NCBI GenBank assembly: GCA_030145305.1
Contig: JAQYVX010000006.1
Span: 124,001-188,000 of the forward strand
Reading direction: 5' to 3'
Origin: Halarcobacter sp.
GTDB lineage: Bacteria > Campylobacterota > Campylobacteria > Campylobacterales > Arcobacteraceae
Length of the DNA: 64,000 bases
Shown here: piece by piece, positions 8,690 to 19,367 of the stretch
Position numbering within the stretch: the first letter of the stretch is position 1
How the letters are laid out: each line of letters opens with the position of its first letter
Made by a program: the position numbers and the translations under genes
The notes under the pieces: generated by a model
Told to the model about the DNA's origin: nothing
Seen by the model: only the letters and a program-made list of their open reading frames with translations
Databases searched by the model: none

Positions 8690-9859
8690 ATGGATAAGAT
8701 TATAGATATTTTAGATTCTATTGCCTATGAAAAAGGTTTAAAAATAGAAGATGTTGAAAATGCATTAAAAGAAGCATTAGTAAAAACAGCTGAGAAAATG
8801 GTTGATTCGACGTTAAGATTCGATGCAGAAATTGATAGAACAAATAAAAGATTAAAATTATTTCAAAAAATTGAAGTAATTAATAATGATGATGAAAGAT
8901 TACTTGAAGATGGTATGGATCAATGGGATAATGTAATTAGTAAAGAGAATTATATTTCATTTGACGAAGCTAAAGAGATTGATGAAGACTTAGAAATTGG
9001 AGACTTTGTTAATTATGATTTAGAATTTGAAAATATGGGAAGAAATGCAGCTACTATTTTACATAATAACTTCGAATATAGAATTCAAAGATTTTTAGAA
9101 GAAACATTACTTAGTAAATACAAAAATAAAATTGGAAAAACTATTAGTGGAAGTGTTACACGAATTGATAGACAAGAAAATACTTTTGTTGAAATTGGTG
9201 AAGTTAAAGGTATGCTTCCAAGAAAAAGTAGAATTAAAGGTGAATCTTTTAAAATAGGTGATACCGTTAGTGCGGTAGTTAGAAGTGTAAATATTGATAA
9301 AGTAAATGGATTAGTTGTTGAAATTTCAAGAACAAGCCCTAAATTCTTAGAATCCCTTTTAACTTTAGAAGTTCCTGAATTAAAAGATGGCATTATTATT
9401 ATTGAAGCAAGTGCTAGAATCCCAGGTTCAAGAGCAAAAATTGCACTTTCAACTACTGACGCACAAGTTGACCCAATTGGTTCAATTGTTGGAGTAAAAG
9501 GTGTTAGAATTATGTCTGTTTCTAGACAATTAAGTGGTGAGAATATTGACTGTGTTGAATATTCAGATATTCCAGAAAAATTCATTTCAAGAGCTTTATC
9601 TCCTGCAATTATCTCAAATGTTAAAATTGAAAGATATGCTGAGTATGGAGTAAAAGGAAGAGCAATTGTTACTATTCCTGGAGATCAAAAATCAAAAGCG
9701 ATTGGAAAAGCTGGTTTAAATATCAGACTTGCTTCAATGTTAACTAAATATGATATTGAGTTAAAAGAGATTGGTGGAGGATTAGTTGGAAATACAGGCG
9801 ATCCTAAAGAGCAAGAGAAAATGACTGATACAGCAAGTTTAGAGGCACTATTTAAATAA
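8690..9859 (+). CDS. nusA: Transcription termination/antitermination factor NusA
   Basis: 389 residues from the ATG at 8690, which follows AAGAAGG at 8676-8682 with normal spacing. An upstream in-frame TTG at 8597 would add 31 unrelated residues and lies inside the inverted repeat, so it is rejected. Order: N-terminal RNA polymerase-binding domain (about 1-125), S1 domain (about 135-200, with KISGSVTRID-like sequence), then KH1 and KH2 (about 210-350, including GRAIVTIPGDQKSKAIGKAG). NusA modulates pausing and termination. The E. coli-type acidic C-terminal repeats are absent, as usual outside Gammaproteobacteria. The stop overlaps the cysS start by one base. Confidence 0.95.
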   Translation: MDKIIDILDSIAYEKGLKIEDVENALKEALVKTAEKMVDSTLRFDAEIDRTNKRLKLFQKIEVINNDDERLLEDGMDQWDNVISKENYISFDEAKEIDEDLEIGDFVNYDLEFENMGRNAATILHNNFEYRIQRFLEETLLSKYKNKIGKTISGSVTRIDRQENTFVEIGEVKGMLPRKSRIKGESFKIGDTVSAVVRSVNIDKVNGLVVEISRTSPKFLESLLTLEVPELKDGIIIIEASARIPGSRAKIALSTTDAQVDPIGSIVGVKGVRIMSVSRQLSGENIDCVEYSDIPEKFISRALSPAIISNVKIERYAEYGVKGRAIVTIPGDQKSKAIGKAGLNIRLASMLTKYDIELKEIGGGLVGNTGDPKEQEKMTDTASLEALFK

Positions 9860-11262
9860 TGGAAAAGATATCTATTTTTGATTCAGTAAAAAAAGAGAAA
9901 GTAGTATTTAAGCCAATTAAAAACAATGATGTAAAAATCTACGTTTGTGGACCTACAGTGTATGACGATTCACACTTAGGCCACGCTCGTTCTGCAATAG
10001 CTTTTGACCTTTTACATAGAGTTTTAAAAGCAAATAACTACAATGTAATTATGACAAAAAACTTCACAGATATTGACGATAAAATCATAAAAAAAATGCA
10101 TGAGACAAATAGAAGCTTAGAAGATATTACAAGTGAATATATAAATGCATATAAAAATGATATGAATGTTTTAAATATTTTACCAAATACAATTGAGCCA
10201 AAAGCCACACAAAATATTGATATTATGATTGAGATGATAAATGATTTAATGTCAAAAGATATAGCTTATAAAACTTCAAATGGCGTTTATTTTGATGTTT
10301 CAAAAGATCATGAATATGGTTCATTATCAAAACGTGCAAGTGATGAAAACTCAATTGCAAGAGTTGAAACAAATACTGAAAAAAGAAATTCAAGTGATTT
10401 TGCACTTTGGAAATTTGAAAAAGCTGATGATGTAGCATATGATTCACCTTTTGGAAAAGGACGGCCTGGTTGGCATATTGAATGTTCTGCTATGATTAAT
10501 AAACATCTAGCTTACAAAGATGAATCCTACCAAATTGATATTCATGGAGGGGGAGCTGATTTACTTTTTCCTCATCATGAAAATGAGGCTGCACAAACTA
10601 GATGCTCTGGAAATGTAAATCTTGCAAAATATTGGATGCATAATGGTTTTGTAAATATTGATGGTGAAAAAATGAGTAAATCACTTGGTAACTCATTTTT
10701 CTTAAAAGATATTTTAAAATCATATTCAGGTGAAGTTATAAGATTTTATTTATTAACTGCTCAATATAGAACAGATTTCAACTTCAATGAAGAGGACTTA
10801 TTATCTTCTAAAAAAAGATTAGACAAACTTTATAGAGTTAAAAAAAGAGTTTATGGCTTAGGTAAATCTTTTGTTAATGAAGAGTTTAAAACTAATTTAT
10901 TAAAAGCTTTAAATGATGATTTAAATTCTGCAAAAGCAATTTCAATTATTGATGAGTATATAAATAAAGCAAATGAAACTCTAGATAAAGAAGCAAAAAA
11001 TAAAAACTTCAAAAAAGAATTAGTAGCAAGCTTTGAATTTATAAATGAAATTTTTGGAATTGGAAATACTGATGCATATAAATATTTTCAGTTTGGAATA
11101 TCTCAAGAAGATATTTTAAATATAGAATCTTTAATTGAAAAAAGAAATGAAGCTAAAAAGAATAAAGATTTTGAAACTGCTGATAAAATCAGAGATGATA
11201 TTTCTTCTTTAAATGTATCAATTATGGATACAGCAAATGGCGTTGTTTGGGAAAAACTATAA
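9859..11262 (+). CDS. cysS: Cysteine--tRNA ligase
   Basis: 467 residues, normal for the family. Class I signature motifs are present: HLGH (the HIGH box, about residue 40) after the first zinc Cys in YVCGPTVYD, and KMSKS (about 271-275). The other zinc ligands are in HIECSAM and the HHENE stretch. It charges tRNA-Cys in the cytoplasm. It overlaps nusA by one base (TAATG), so the two form an operon ended by the hairpin at 11281-11320. Confidence 0.97.
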   Translation: MEKISIFDSVKKEKVVFKPIKNNDVKIYVCGPTVYDDSHLGHARSAIAFDLLHRVLKANNYNVIMTKNFTDIDDKIIKKMHETNRSLEDITSEYINAYKNDMNVLNILPNTIEPKATQNIDIMIEMINDLMSKDIAYKTSNGVYFDVSKDHEYGSLSKRASDENSIARVETNTEKRNSSDFALWKFEKADDVAYDSPFGKGRPGWHIECSAMINKHLAYKDESYQIDIHGGGADLLFPHHENEAAQTRCSGNVNLAKYWMHNGFVNIDGEKMSKSLGNSFFLKDILKSYSGEVIRFYLLTAQYRTDFNFNEEDLLSSKKRLDKLYRVKKRVYGLGKSFVNEEFKTNLLKALNDDLNSAKAISIIDEYINKANETLDKEAKNKNFKKELVASFEFINEIFGIGNTDAYKYFQFGISQEDILNIESLIEKRNEAKKNKDFETADKIRDDISSLNVSIMDTANGVVWEKL

Positions 11263-11280
11263 AATCAAATTAACAAAGTA

Positions 11281-11320
11281 AATCAAGCTAAAATTAGTTT
11301 ATAACTAAAATAGCTTGATT
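11281..11320 (+). terminator. Hairpin after cysS
   Basis: AATCAAGCTA (11281-11290) pairs with TAGCTTGATT (11311-11320), and the inner TTAGTT/AACTAA extends the stem with a small bulge. It begins 18 bases after the cysS stop and is followed by AGTTTATTGG, so the U-tract is weak. It probably ends the nusA-cysS transcript just before the channel gene. Confidence 0.65.
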
Positions 11321-11330
11321 AGTTTATTGG

Positions 11331-12140
11331 ATGAAAATGCAAAAAATAAAAAACCTAGTCGAATCAAAAAAATTTCAAAACTTTATTATTATCCTAATTA
11401 TTCTAAACGGTATCACAATGGGTTTAGAAACTTCAAAACCTATAACTCAAGCATATGGAAGTTTAATTAATATCTTTGATAAACTTGTTATTACTATTTT
11501 TACTATTGAAATTACACTTAGAATTTATGCAAATAGATTCTCTTTTTTTAAAGACCCTTGGTCTTTATTTGATTTATTTGTAGTAGTTATTTCTCTTATT
11601 CCATCAAATGGAAGTTTTCAAGTTTTAAGAATATTAAGAGTTTTAAGACTATTTAGACTAATAACAATAGTCCCACAAATGAGGAAAATTGTTGCCGCAC
11701 TTATTAGTGTAATTCCAGGTATGTTATCAATTGTTGGATTAATGAGTTTAATTTTTTATGTCTTTGCAATAATGGCAACAAGTCTTTATTCAAATAGTTT
11801 TCCCCAATGGTTTGGAACACTAGGAGAATCATTTTATTCTTTATTTCAAATTATGACTTTGGAATCTTGGTCAATGGGAATAGTAAGACCTATAATGGAA
11901 GTACACCCTTATGCTTGGGCATTTTTTGTACCTTTTATTTTTGTTGCAACTTTCATAATGATAAATCTTGTTGTTGCAATTATTGTTGATGCTATGGCAA
12001 TTTTAAAAGAAGAAGAGAAAAAAGATGATAAGATAGAAGAAGTTCAAGTATCAAAAAGTGAACTAAAAACAGAGATTATATCTTTGAAAAAAGATATTCA
12101 AGAATTAAAACAAATTGTTTTAAAATTAAATTTGAAATAA
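11331..12140 (+). CDS. Voltage-gated sodium channel, NavAb type
   Basis: 269 residues; NavAb of Arcobacter butzleri has 267. It has six helices: voltage sensor S1-S4 (about 15-120) with the S4 series [11 protein letters not shown], then S5, pore helix and S6 (about 130-225), and a C-terminal coiled coil (about 225-269). The selectivity filter is TLESWSM (T176 to M182), which gives sodium selectivity in tetrameric bacterial channels. Long stretches such as [22 protein letters not shown] and VPQMRKI match NavAb. It stands alone after a terminator and ends at a strong bidirectional terminator. No clear ribosome site precedes the ATG; a second ATG is two codons later. Confidence 0.95.
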   Translation: MKMQKIKNLVESKKFQNFIIILIILNGITMGLETSKPITQAYGSLINIFDKLVITIFTIEITLRIYANRFSFFKDPWSLFDLFVVVISLIPSNGSFQVLRILRVLRLFRLITIVPQMRKIVAALISVIPGMLSIVGLMSLIFYVFAIMATSLYSNSFPQWFGTLGESFYSLFQIMTLESWSMGIVRPIMEVHPYAWAFFVPFIFVATFIMINLVVAIIVDAMAILKEEEKKDDKIEEVQVSKSELKTEIISLKKDIQELKQIVLKLNLK

Positions 12141-12157
12141 TATAAATAGTATACTCA

Positions 12158-12196
12158 TAAAAAAAGGGGAAGTAGTAAAACTACTTCCCCTTTTTT
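12158..12196. terminator. Bidirectional intrinsic terminator
   Basis: GGGGAAGTAG (12166-12175) and CTACTTCCCC (12181-12190) form a perfect 10-bp stem around TAAAA, flanked by a run of A on the left and a run of T on the right. It can therefore end transcripts from both sides: the sodium channel gene on the plus strand and rpsR on the minus strand. Confidence 0.92.
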
Positions 12197-12213
12197 ATCA
12201 CAAGATAATAAAA

Positions 12214-12471
12214 TTATCTCATAAATGCAGCGTCAGTCACATTTTGTGTATTTACAATGTATGGAACTAATGCCATGTGTCTAGCTCTCTTAATAGCTTT
12301 TTCAACCATTTCTTGAGAGTTTTTAGAGTTACCAGTAAGTCTTCGAGGCATGATTTTACCTCTTTCACTCATTGATAATTTTAATAAATCTGCACTTTTA
12401 TAATCAATGAAAGTAACTTTCATTTCAGTATATTTACAAAATTTCTTTCCGTATTTTCGTCTTTCAGCCAT
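12214..12471 (-). CDS. rpsR: 30S ribosomal protein S18
   Basis: 85 residues with the family core [23 protein letters not shown] and the basic [10 protein letters not shown] segment followed by [15 protein letters not shown]18 binds next to S6 on the small-subunit platform. It is the last gene of the rpsF-ssb-rpsR run, the order found across Campylobacterota, and its transcript ends at the strong terminator at 12158-12196. Confidence 0.97.
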   Translation of the reverse strand: MAERRKYGKKFCKYTEMKVTFIDYKSADLLKLSMSERGKIMPRRLTGNSKNSQEMVEKAIKRARHMALVPYIVNTQNVTDAAFMR

Positions 12472-12489
12472 TTTTCTTATCCTTGTATT

Positions 12490-13050
12490 CTAGAACGGTA
12501 TCTCATCGTTATCGATATCAATTTCAGGTATTTTATGCTCAGGAGCACTTTGTTGTGCTTGATTATTCATACCACCATAATTATTTTGTTGACTATTTTT
12601 TTGCGCAGGAGGATTATATTGATTTTGTTGTTGTTGTGGTTGTTGCACTTGTTGTTGTGGTTGATTATATCCAGCAGGATTGTATCCTGTTTGTGCATTA
12701 TCAGTCCCCATGTTTTGTGCATCTGCTTTTGAATCTAACATTTTCATAGTATCAACTCTAAGAGCATGTTTACTTCTGTTAGTTCCATCTTGAGCAGTCC
12801 ATTGTTCAAAAACTAATCTTCCTTCTAATAAAACTTTAGAGCCTTTTCTTAAGTATTGATTAGCAACTTCAGCACTTCTTCCAAACATATTGAAATCTAA
12901 AAAACAAACTTCATCTTTTTGTTCTCCAGTTTGAGTTTTATACTTATGACTTGTTGCAATAGCAGATTTTGCTAAAGCTGAGCCATTTGGCATATATCTA
13001 AGTTCAATATCTCTTGTTAAGTTTCCTACCATTACTACTTTATTATACAT
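12490..13050 (-). CDS. ssb: Single-stranded DNA-binding protein
   Basis: 186 residues. The OB-fold occupies about 1-110 (MYNKVVMVGNLTRD, FGRSAEVANQYLRKGSKV). A Gln/Asn-rich disordered linker follows at about 118-172, and the protein ends with the acidic tip NDEIPF, the conserved docking site for partner proteins. The repetitive CAA codons of the linker generate long meaningless open frames on the opposite strand. It lies between rpsF and rpsR in the same operon. Confidence 0.97.
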   Translation of the reverse strand: MYNKVVMVGNLTRDIELRYMPNGSALAKSAIATSHKYKTQTGEQKDEVCFLDFNMFGRSAEVANQYLRKGSKVLLEGRLVFEQWTAQDGTNRSKHALRVDTMKMLDSKADAQNMGTDNAQTGYNPAGYNQPQQQVQQPQQQQNQYNPPAQKNSQQNNYGGMNNQAQQSAPEHKIPEIDIDNDEIPF

Positions 13051-13071
13051 AAGTTATTCCTCTCAGTTTAA

Positions 13072-13425
13072 TTATTTAGCTTTTTTAGCCGCTTCGTCGC
13101 TCATTTTAGTCCATGCAGCGATTTCTTTTTTATTTTCATATTTAATGAAAATAAATCTTAAAATATTTTCATTGATTCTATAATTTCTTTCGATTTCCGC
13201 AATTCCTGCAGGTACACCTTTGAAGTATGCTACGAAATAGTAACCTCTTTTGTTCTTTTCAATCTCATACGCTAGGTTTCTTGAACCCATATCATCGCAT
13301 GATACGATTTCTCCACCAGTTTTCTCGATTGTAGCTTTAACTAAATCGATTTGAGCTACAGTTTCTTCTTCAGTAAGTGTAGGCTTAATAATAAACATTG
13401 TTTCATAATGTTTTAATTTTGACAT
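13072..13425 (-). CDS. rpsF: 30S ribosomal protein S6
   Basis: 117 residues from the ATG at 13425, which gives the usual start [13 protein letters not shown] and is preceded by TAAGGAGAA at 13431-13439. A longer frame starting 16 codons upstream is rejected because the extra residues are not S6-like and the strong ribosome site decides the shorter start. S6 pairs with S18 in the small-subunit platform. It heads the rpsF-ssb-rpsR operon. Confidence 0.96.
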   Translation of the reverse strand: MSKLKHYETMFIIKPTLTEEETVAQIDLVKATIEKTGGEIVSCDDMGSRNLAYEIEKNKRGYYFVAYFKGVPAGIAEIERNYRINENILRFIFIKYENKKEIAAWTKMSDEAAKKAK

Positions 13426-13496
13426 ATATATTCTCCTTATAGTTTTAGCCGGTATCTTTACAAATATCAGCAAGGTTTTTTGTAAAGTCTGTGATT

Positions 13497-14477
13497 TTAT
13501 CTAATTAAAACTGAGATTTTTCTGAGGCAGGCTTGTAAGTACAGATTTTGATTCGATATTTTAGAGGATTTGAGCTCTAATTCTATATTTAAAAGATAAT
13601 CAAGTATCTCTAAAAAGCGCTCTGCTTTTATTCCAATAGCTAATCTTGTTTTCTTTTCCCATACATTTTTAGGAGGAATAAAACCTAAAATTTCTTTTGC
13701 ATTAGCGCTACCATGAATTCTAGCATATGAACTAATCATAAATAATTGTTGTACAAAAGAGCTTATTTGATTTAAAAGATAAATTTCATTCATTCCCTCT
13801 TCAAGTAAAAGTTGTAAATCATCTGAAATATCTTGTGCTGACATTAGATTATGTAAAAAATCTTCAAAATTAACTGCACCAATCCCAAAACAATGTTTAT
13901 TTACAATATCAGGAGTAATTCTCTCTTCTAAAATACTAAGTTTTCTTAAATCATTTACACATAAAGACAAATCTTGTCTATGCATAAAATAGATATGATT
14001 TAATGCAGACATATCGCAATTTACATTTAATTCTTTTGCTTGAGCTTCTAAAATTCTAATTGCTTCATTTTGAAAAGGGGAAAACATTCTAACACTAACA
14101 GCATTTAATTTACTTGTAAAATATCCTCCCATAGTTTTAAAATCGTTATCTCCCATACAAGAGAAAACAACTTTTGAATCTGGATTTTTATTACAAGCTT
14201 CAATTAATTCAACAACTTCTTTTTTATTAAGTTTTTTATCAAGTTTTATTACCAAAATATTATTTGAAGTGAAAAGTGAAGATTGTAGTAACTTATCTTT
14301 GGCATATTTAAAATTAAAGTCATCAAAATACAATTTTTCTATTTCATCAGGACTTCCTAATTGCTTTGATATAATTGAAGTATAATAATCAATTAAAAAG
14401 TTTGATTGCCCATAAAACATATAGGCATTAAAAGTTTTATTTTGTCGTAGTGCGTTATCGAATTCGTTTTTATACAT
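13497..14477 (-). CDS. holA: DNA polymerase III subunit delta
   Basis: 326 residues, with the family pattern [15 protein letters not shown] near the N-terminus (a degenerate P-loop region) and [13 protein letters not shown] in the middle. Delta opens the beta clamp within the clamp loader. In Helicobacter and Campylobacter the gene lies between rnr and rpsF; here rpsF follows as expected, but rnr is about 1.9 kb away with two other genes between. Confidence 0.88.
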   Translation of the reverse strand: MYKNEFDNALRQNKTFNAYMFYGQSNFLIDYYTSIISKQLGSPDEIEKLYFDDFNFKYAKDKLLQSSLFTSNNILVIKLDKKLNKKEVVELIEACNKNPDSKVVFSCMGDNDFKTMGGYFTSKLNAVSVRMFSPFQNEAIRILEAQAKELNVNCDMSALNHIYFMHRQDLSLCVNDLRKLSILEERITPDIVNKHCFGIGAVNFEDFLHNLMSAQDISDDLQLLLEEGMNEIYLLNQISSFVQQLFMISSYARIHGSANAKEILGFIPPKNVWEKKTRLAIGIKAERFLEILDYLLNIELELKSSKISNQNLYLQACLRKISVLIR

Positions 14478-14522
14478 ATGGAATAATAACCAATTTAAGC
14501 TTTTCTTTTACAGATATTAAAA

Positions 14523-15743
14523 TCAAAAATACTTTTTAAGCCTATTAAATAGTCCATGCCAAGTTTTATCTTCTAAAGTTTTTATTACCTCATCAATTTT
14601 ATATTCACAATTTTCTATTATTTCATCATAAACAATATCAATATTTTTAGTAATATCAGATTCAAACTCTTCAATATCTTCTTCAAAAGGAGAATCAATA
14701 TTTTTTAGGCGAGGCATTTTAATATATCTTATAGCTTTTAATTGTTTTAAGTCTTCACCTAAAAAGTCATCAAGTCCAGGCAAATCAGTACAAATCACTT
14801 TTGCTCCTGAAGCTAAGGCTTCAATTACAACTAAAGGTAAACCTTCAAAAAAAGATGGAAGAATAAAAATATCACAAGTTCTTAAGAATTTTGCTAATTC
14901 ATCTTGTGCTATTGCACCTAAATAATTAACTTCTGTTTTTCTACTTGTTAAACTATTTATTATAGTTTTACTCTCTTTTACATTTCCATGACCTATTAAA
15001 TTTAATTGGATATTCTCATAATTTTTAGTTTTGTCAAGGGCATTTAAAAGATTAGGAACACCTTTATAATCACATATTTTCCCTATATAAGCTATTTTTA
15101 CTTTTGTATTATTTCTTTTTTCTTTTGCAGGAAAAAACATTTTAGGGTTATATCCACTTCCACTTGTAATAACTTGTTCTTTTTTCACATTATGTAATTC
15201 TAAAATCTCTTTTTCTTGAGCTTTATTTAATGCAAAAAGATAATCACAATTTACTACAGTTTTTTTTACAATGGGAGTTAATAAAGCAGAACGTTCAAGC
15301 TGTCTTAAATCAGTTCCATGGCACAAAGCAAGAACTTTTAGATTTGGATATAAATCTTTTATAAAACCACATAAAAGCCAAATATGATTACAAATTACAA
15401 CATCAGGTTTAAATTCATCAACTGCTTTTTTTATAACTTTTTTAAAAGCCTTTTCATATGCTTCATACATTTTTTCATCTAAAGAGCTATATTTTGTACT
15501 AGGATATGGCATTACATCACTCATTCCAACTACTGGAAAATCAAGTTGCTTTGTCTCAAATAAAACAGGATAAAAGTTCTTTAAATCAAAATTATCAATT
15601 CCTGGGTCTTGATCAGAAAAAGGAACACCAGCTAGTACAGCTTGTTCATAGTTTTTTTCATAGCCTGCTTTAAATAGTTGTTGTAAAAAAACACCACTTC
15701 CAGTTTTTCCAGGTCTTTGTGCTAAAGCGTGTAAAATTTTCAT
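14523..15743 (-). CDS. GT-B glycosyltransferase, GT4-like
   Basis: 406 residues. The N-terminal half starts MKILHALAQRPGKTGSGVFL, a typical nucleotide-sugar enzyme beginning with a glycine-rich acceptor loop. The C-terminal half has KIAYIGKICDYKGVP and the E-x7-E motif in FFEGLPLVVIEALASG, the donor-binding signature of GT4 enzymes. The last 60 residues are acidic and helical. The sugar and acceptor are unknown. It stands between holA and rnr, which are neighbours in relatives, so it is probably a later insertion; it has no glycan-synthesis neighbours. Confidence 0.85.
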   Translation of the reverse strand: MKILHALAQRPGKTGSGVFLQQLFKAGYEKNYEQAVLAGVPFSDQDPGIDNFDLKNFYPVLFETKQLDFPVVGMSDVMPYPSTKYSSLDEKMYEAYEKAFKKVIKKAVDEFKPDVVICNHIWLLCGFIKDLYPNLKVLALCHGTDLRQLERSALLTPIVKKTVVNCDYLFALNKAQEKEILELHNVKKEQVITSGSGYNPKMFFPAKEKRNNTKVKIAYIGKICDYKGVPNLLNALDKTKNYENIQLNLIGHGNVKESKTIINSLTSRKTEVNYLGAIAQDELAKFLRTCDIFILPSFFEGLPLVVIEALASGAKVICTDLPGLDDFLGEDLKQLKAIRYIKMPRLKNIDSPFEEDIEEFESDITKNIDIVYDEIIENCEYKIDEVIKTLEDKTWHGLFNRLKKYF

Positions 15744-15889
15744 CGCTACCTCTATTGATATTTTATATGAAATGGTATCGAACTTATACTTTTTTTCTAA
15801 AAAAATATTTATGAAATCATATTTTGTATTAATATTTTAGACTATTGTTTTATTCTTTTTGTTACAATAAGAAAAACAAAAGGTTCCAA

Positions 15890-16288
15890 ATGGAAATAGA
15901 AATTTCTACACCTGCTTTATTATTTCCTGCAATTTCATTATTACTTCTTGCATATACAAACCGTTTTTTAACAACGGGACAATTAATTAGATCTTTAAGT
16001 TCTCAAGCAAGAGAACAAGGTGGGAAAGAACTTAATGGGCAAATAGACAATCTAAAAAAAAGACTTGAATTAACTAAATGGATGCAATTTTTTGGGGTAG
16101 TTTCAATGTTATTATGTACTATTTCTATGTTTTCACTTTTCCTAGAATTTCAAGAAATAGGAAAAAAGATATTTGGACTAAGTCTTCTTACTATGTGTAT
16201 ATCACTTTGTACTTCATTATGGGAAGTGTATATTTCTTCTAATGCTCTAAATTTAGAATTAAAAGATTTATCTAATAAATGTAAATAA
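15890..16288 (+). CDS. DUF2721 family membrane protein
   Basis: 132 residues from the ATG at 15890, with AAAAGG at 15879-15883 upstream; a longer start at 15845 adds unrelated residues. It has a hydrophobic N-terminus (about 8-28, PALLFPAISLLLLAYTNRF), a basic amphipathic middle (QLIRSLSSQAREQ) and two close helices at about 65-115, the DUF2721 pattern. Function is unknown. It is convergent with rnr and shares a terminator with it. Confidence 0.82.
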   Translation: MEIEISTPALLFPAISLLLLAYTNRFLTTGQLIRSLSSQAREQGGKELNGQIDNLKKRLELTKWMQFFGVVSMLLCTISMFSLFLEFQEIGKKIFGLSLLTMCISLCTSLWEVYISSNALNLELKDLSNKCK

Positions 16289-16298
16289 AAAATTAAAT

Positions 16299-16335
16299 TG
16301 TTGTTCCTAACTTAAAGCTTAGGAACAACATTTTT
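16299..16335. terminator. Bidirectional terminator between DUF2721 gene and rnr
   Basis: TGTTGTTCCTAA (16299-16310) pairs perfectly with TTAGGAACAACA (16319-16330) around an 8-base loop. TTTTT follows on the plus strand and a run of A precedes it, so it can end both convergent transcripts. Confidence 0.9.
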
Positions 16336-16338
16336 CAT

Positions 16339-18195
16339 TTAGTCATATTTTACAGAACCTACAATCTGCTTTCTAATCACATCAACAGATTTTATAATTA
16401 CTCTAATCTTAGAGAATAACACTTGTCCTTTATAATTATCTAAAGTAATTTTAGCCCCTGGAATTTGTCCATAAGTAACACAAACACCTCTTTGATTATC
16501 TGTAATATTTGCTTTTACTTCAAGTCCTATATTTTTTAAAGCCCATCTTGCATATTTTCTATCTTCATAATCCCAAACTAATTGGTCTACTTTTCTTTCT
16601 TGTATTGAAATATGATCACAAATTTCGTCTATATTTTTTGGAGTTTCTTTTGTTTTTAACATTCTATGTAAAACTAAATCAGAATACCTTCTAATTGGGC
16701 TGGTAAAATGAGAATATGATTTAAATCCTAATCCAAAGTGCCCTAAGTTTCTTGAACTATATTTAGCTTGCGTCTGTGCATGAATAATTAAATCATCTAT
16801 CTCATCTGCTAAACCTGAGTGTTTTGCTATTGACTGAATATGAGTAATAGTATCATGGACATCATGTTGTAACTTAACTTTTATTCCTAAAGCATTTACA
16901 TCATCAACTAATTTCGAAATTGCCTTAAAAGGTGGCTCTTCATGAATTCTAAAAATACCAACAGCATTTACTTTTTTACTAGCTTCTATATTAGCAAAAA
17001 GCATACACTCTTCTACTAGTTTATGGGAAGGACTAGAAGTTTCAACATCTATACTTTGAATCTCTTTTTTTGCATCAAGCTTTAATCTATATTCACTTGA
17101 TCTAAAATCGTAACCTTGATTAAGTCTTTTTTTTCTAAAGTTTTTTGTTACTTCATATAAAGGCAATATATAATCAAAGATCTCTTTTTCATTTTCTGTA
17201 TAAGTATCAAATTTTTCTTCTAATACTCTATCTATTCTTCCATAAGAGAATTTCTTATGTGAATTTATTAGTGCTTCAAAGACTTGGGATTTCTTCACTT
17301 CAAGTTTTTCCACATCTAAATAAATCTTAAAAACATAAGAATATCTATCAACTCCCTCTTTTAAAGAACACAACTCTTCACTAAGAGCATTTGGAAGCAT
17401 TGGTAGAACTTTTCCTGGTAAATATACAGATGTTCCTTTCTTAAAAGCTTCAATATCCAAAGGGCTTCCTTCTTCTACAAAATAAGAAACATCAGCAATT
17501 GCCACGTAAATAATTGAATTAAGTTTGTCAAAATAAATAGCATCATCATGATCTTTTGCACTACTTGGATCTATTGTACAAAATGGTAAATCTCGCAAAT
17601 CTACTCTTTGCTTTGTATCATCCATTTTTGCATCAACTTCAATCTTATTATTAAGTCTAAAATCCTCTTTATATAAAATCAAAGAAATCTTTTCATCTAT
17701 TTTTGCATCTTCTATATTTCCAAGAATTTCTGAAATTTCGAAACTTTTATTATCAACTAATAAAATATCCCCATCATTTCCTTCAATTTTCTTTTTATTT
17801 TGTAAAAGAATACTCTCTTTAACAGTAAAATAATTTTTGTCTTTTATATATACTAAGATATCATTTTTTGTTCCAGATAAAACTCTTAAAACTTTTGCTT
17901 TTATTTTACTTCTAGGATTAAAAACTCTTTTGGCAATAACTAAGTCACCATCAAAGGCACCACTTAAGTGCTCAAAATCTAAAGATATATCTTTGTGTTC
18001 ATTAAGTAAATCATGTAAAGTTGCCCTATTTTTATTTACTTTAATGGTACCTACTTTATATTTTGAATTTAAAGAGTATTCATTATTTTGAAAAATAACA
18101 ATATCCTCTTTTTCGAATTCTTTTAGTTTTTGTATTTCGTTTTTAGTAAAATCTTTTTCCTGATGCTGTAATTTAACAAATAAATTTTTTAGCAA
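16339..18195 (-). CDS. rnr: Ribonuclease R
   Basis: 618 residues, close to the short RNase R of Campylobacterota. The RNB catalytic domain is marked by CTIDPSSAKDHDDAI near residue 207, which holds the metal-binding aspartates, and by LGHFGLGFKSYSHFTSPIRRYSDL further on. A short S1-like segment ends the protein. It degrades structured RNA 3' to 5'. The start is TTG at 18195, preceded by GAGGAAG at good spacing. It heads the block that in relatives continues directly to holA. Confidence 0.93.
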   Translation of the reverse strand: MLKNLFVKLQHQEKDFTKNEIQKLKEFEKEDIVIFQNNEYSLNSKYKVGTIKVNKNRATLHDLLNEHKDISLDFEHLSGAFDGDLVIAKRVFNPRSKIKAKVLRVLSGTKNDILVYIKDKNYFTVKESILLQNKKKIEGNDGDILLVDNKSFEISEILGNIEDAKIDEKISLILYKEDFRLNNKIEVDAKMDDTKQRVDLRDLPFCTIDPSSAKDHDDAIYFDKLNSIIYVAIADVSYFVEEGSPLDIEAFKKGTSVYLPGKVLPMLPNALSEELCSLKEGVDRYSYVFKIYLDVEKLEVKKSQVFEALINSHKKFSYGRIDRVLEEKFDTYTENEKEIFDYILPLYEVTKNFRKKRLNQGYDFRSSEYRLKLDAKKEIQSIDVETSSPSHKLVEECMLFANIEASKKVNAVGIFRIHEEPPFKAISKLVDDVNALGIKVKLQHDVHDTITHIQSIAKHSGLADEIDDLIIHAQTQAKYSSRNLGHFGLGFKSYSHFTSPIRRYSDLVLHRMLKTKETPKNIDEICDHISIQERKVDQLVWDYEDRKYARWALKNIGLEVKANITDNQRGVCVTYGQIPGAKITLDNYKGQVLFSKIRVIIKSVDVIRKQIVGSVKYD

Positions 18196-18252
18196 TATAA
18201 CTTCCTCGTATAAATTTACATATATATTATCTAAAAATTAGTTTTATTTCGA

Positions 18253-18280
18253 TATAATCCAAACAAAATTTACTAGAGGA
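18253..18280 (+). promoter_or_regulatory. ilvC promoter -10 and ribosome site
   Basis: TATAAT at 18253-18258 follows a T-rich stretch (GTTTTATTTCGA), the usual form of a sigma-70 promoter in this phylum, which lacks a clear -35. AGAGGA at 18275-18280 is the ribosome site for the ATG at 18288. Confidence 0.7.
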
Positions 18281-18287
18281 TCAATAA

Positions 18288-19310
<1,023 letters not shown>

Positions 19311-19317
19311 TTATTTT

Positions 19318-19355
19318 TTAAAGTAAGGTAAGATTTAAATATCTCCTTACTTTAA
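19318..19355 (+). terminator. Hairpin after ilvC
   Basis: TTAAAGTAAGG (19318-19328) pairs perfectly with CCTTACTTTAA (19345-19355), and the inner AGAT/ATCT can extend it. It ends 12 bases before the next ATG and is not followed by a T-run, so it may attenuate rather than stop transcription. Confidence 0.6.
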
Positions 19356-19367
19356 GACTACTTTCCT

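Noticed and set aside
9085-9585. 166-codon minus-strand frame inside nusA
   Set aside because: No ribosome site or recognisable product; nusA is certain.
12483-12749. Two open plus-strand frames with long Val or Leu runs
   Set aside because: They are the complement of the Gln-rich linker codons of ssb.
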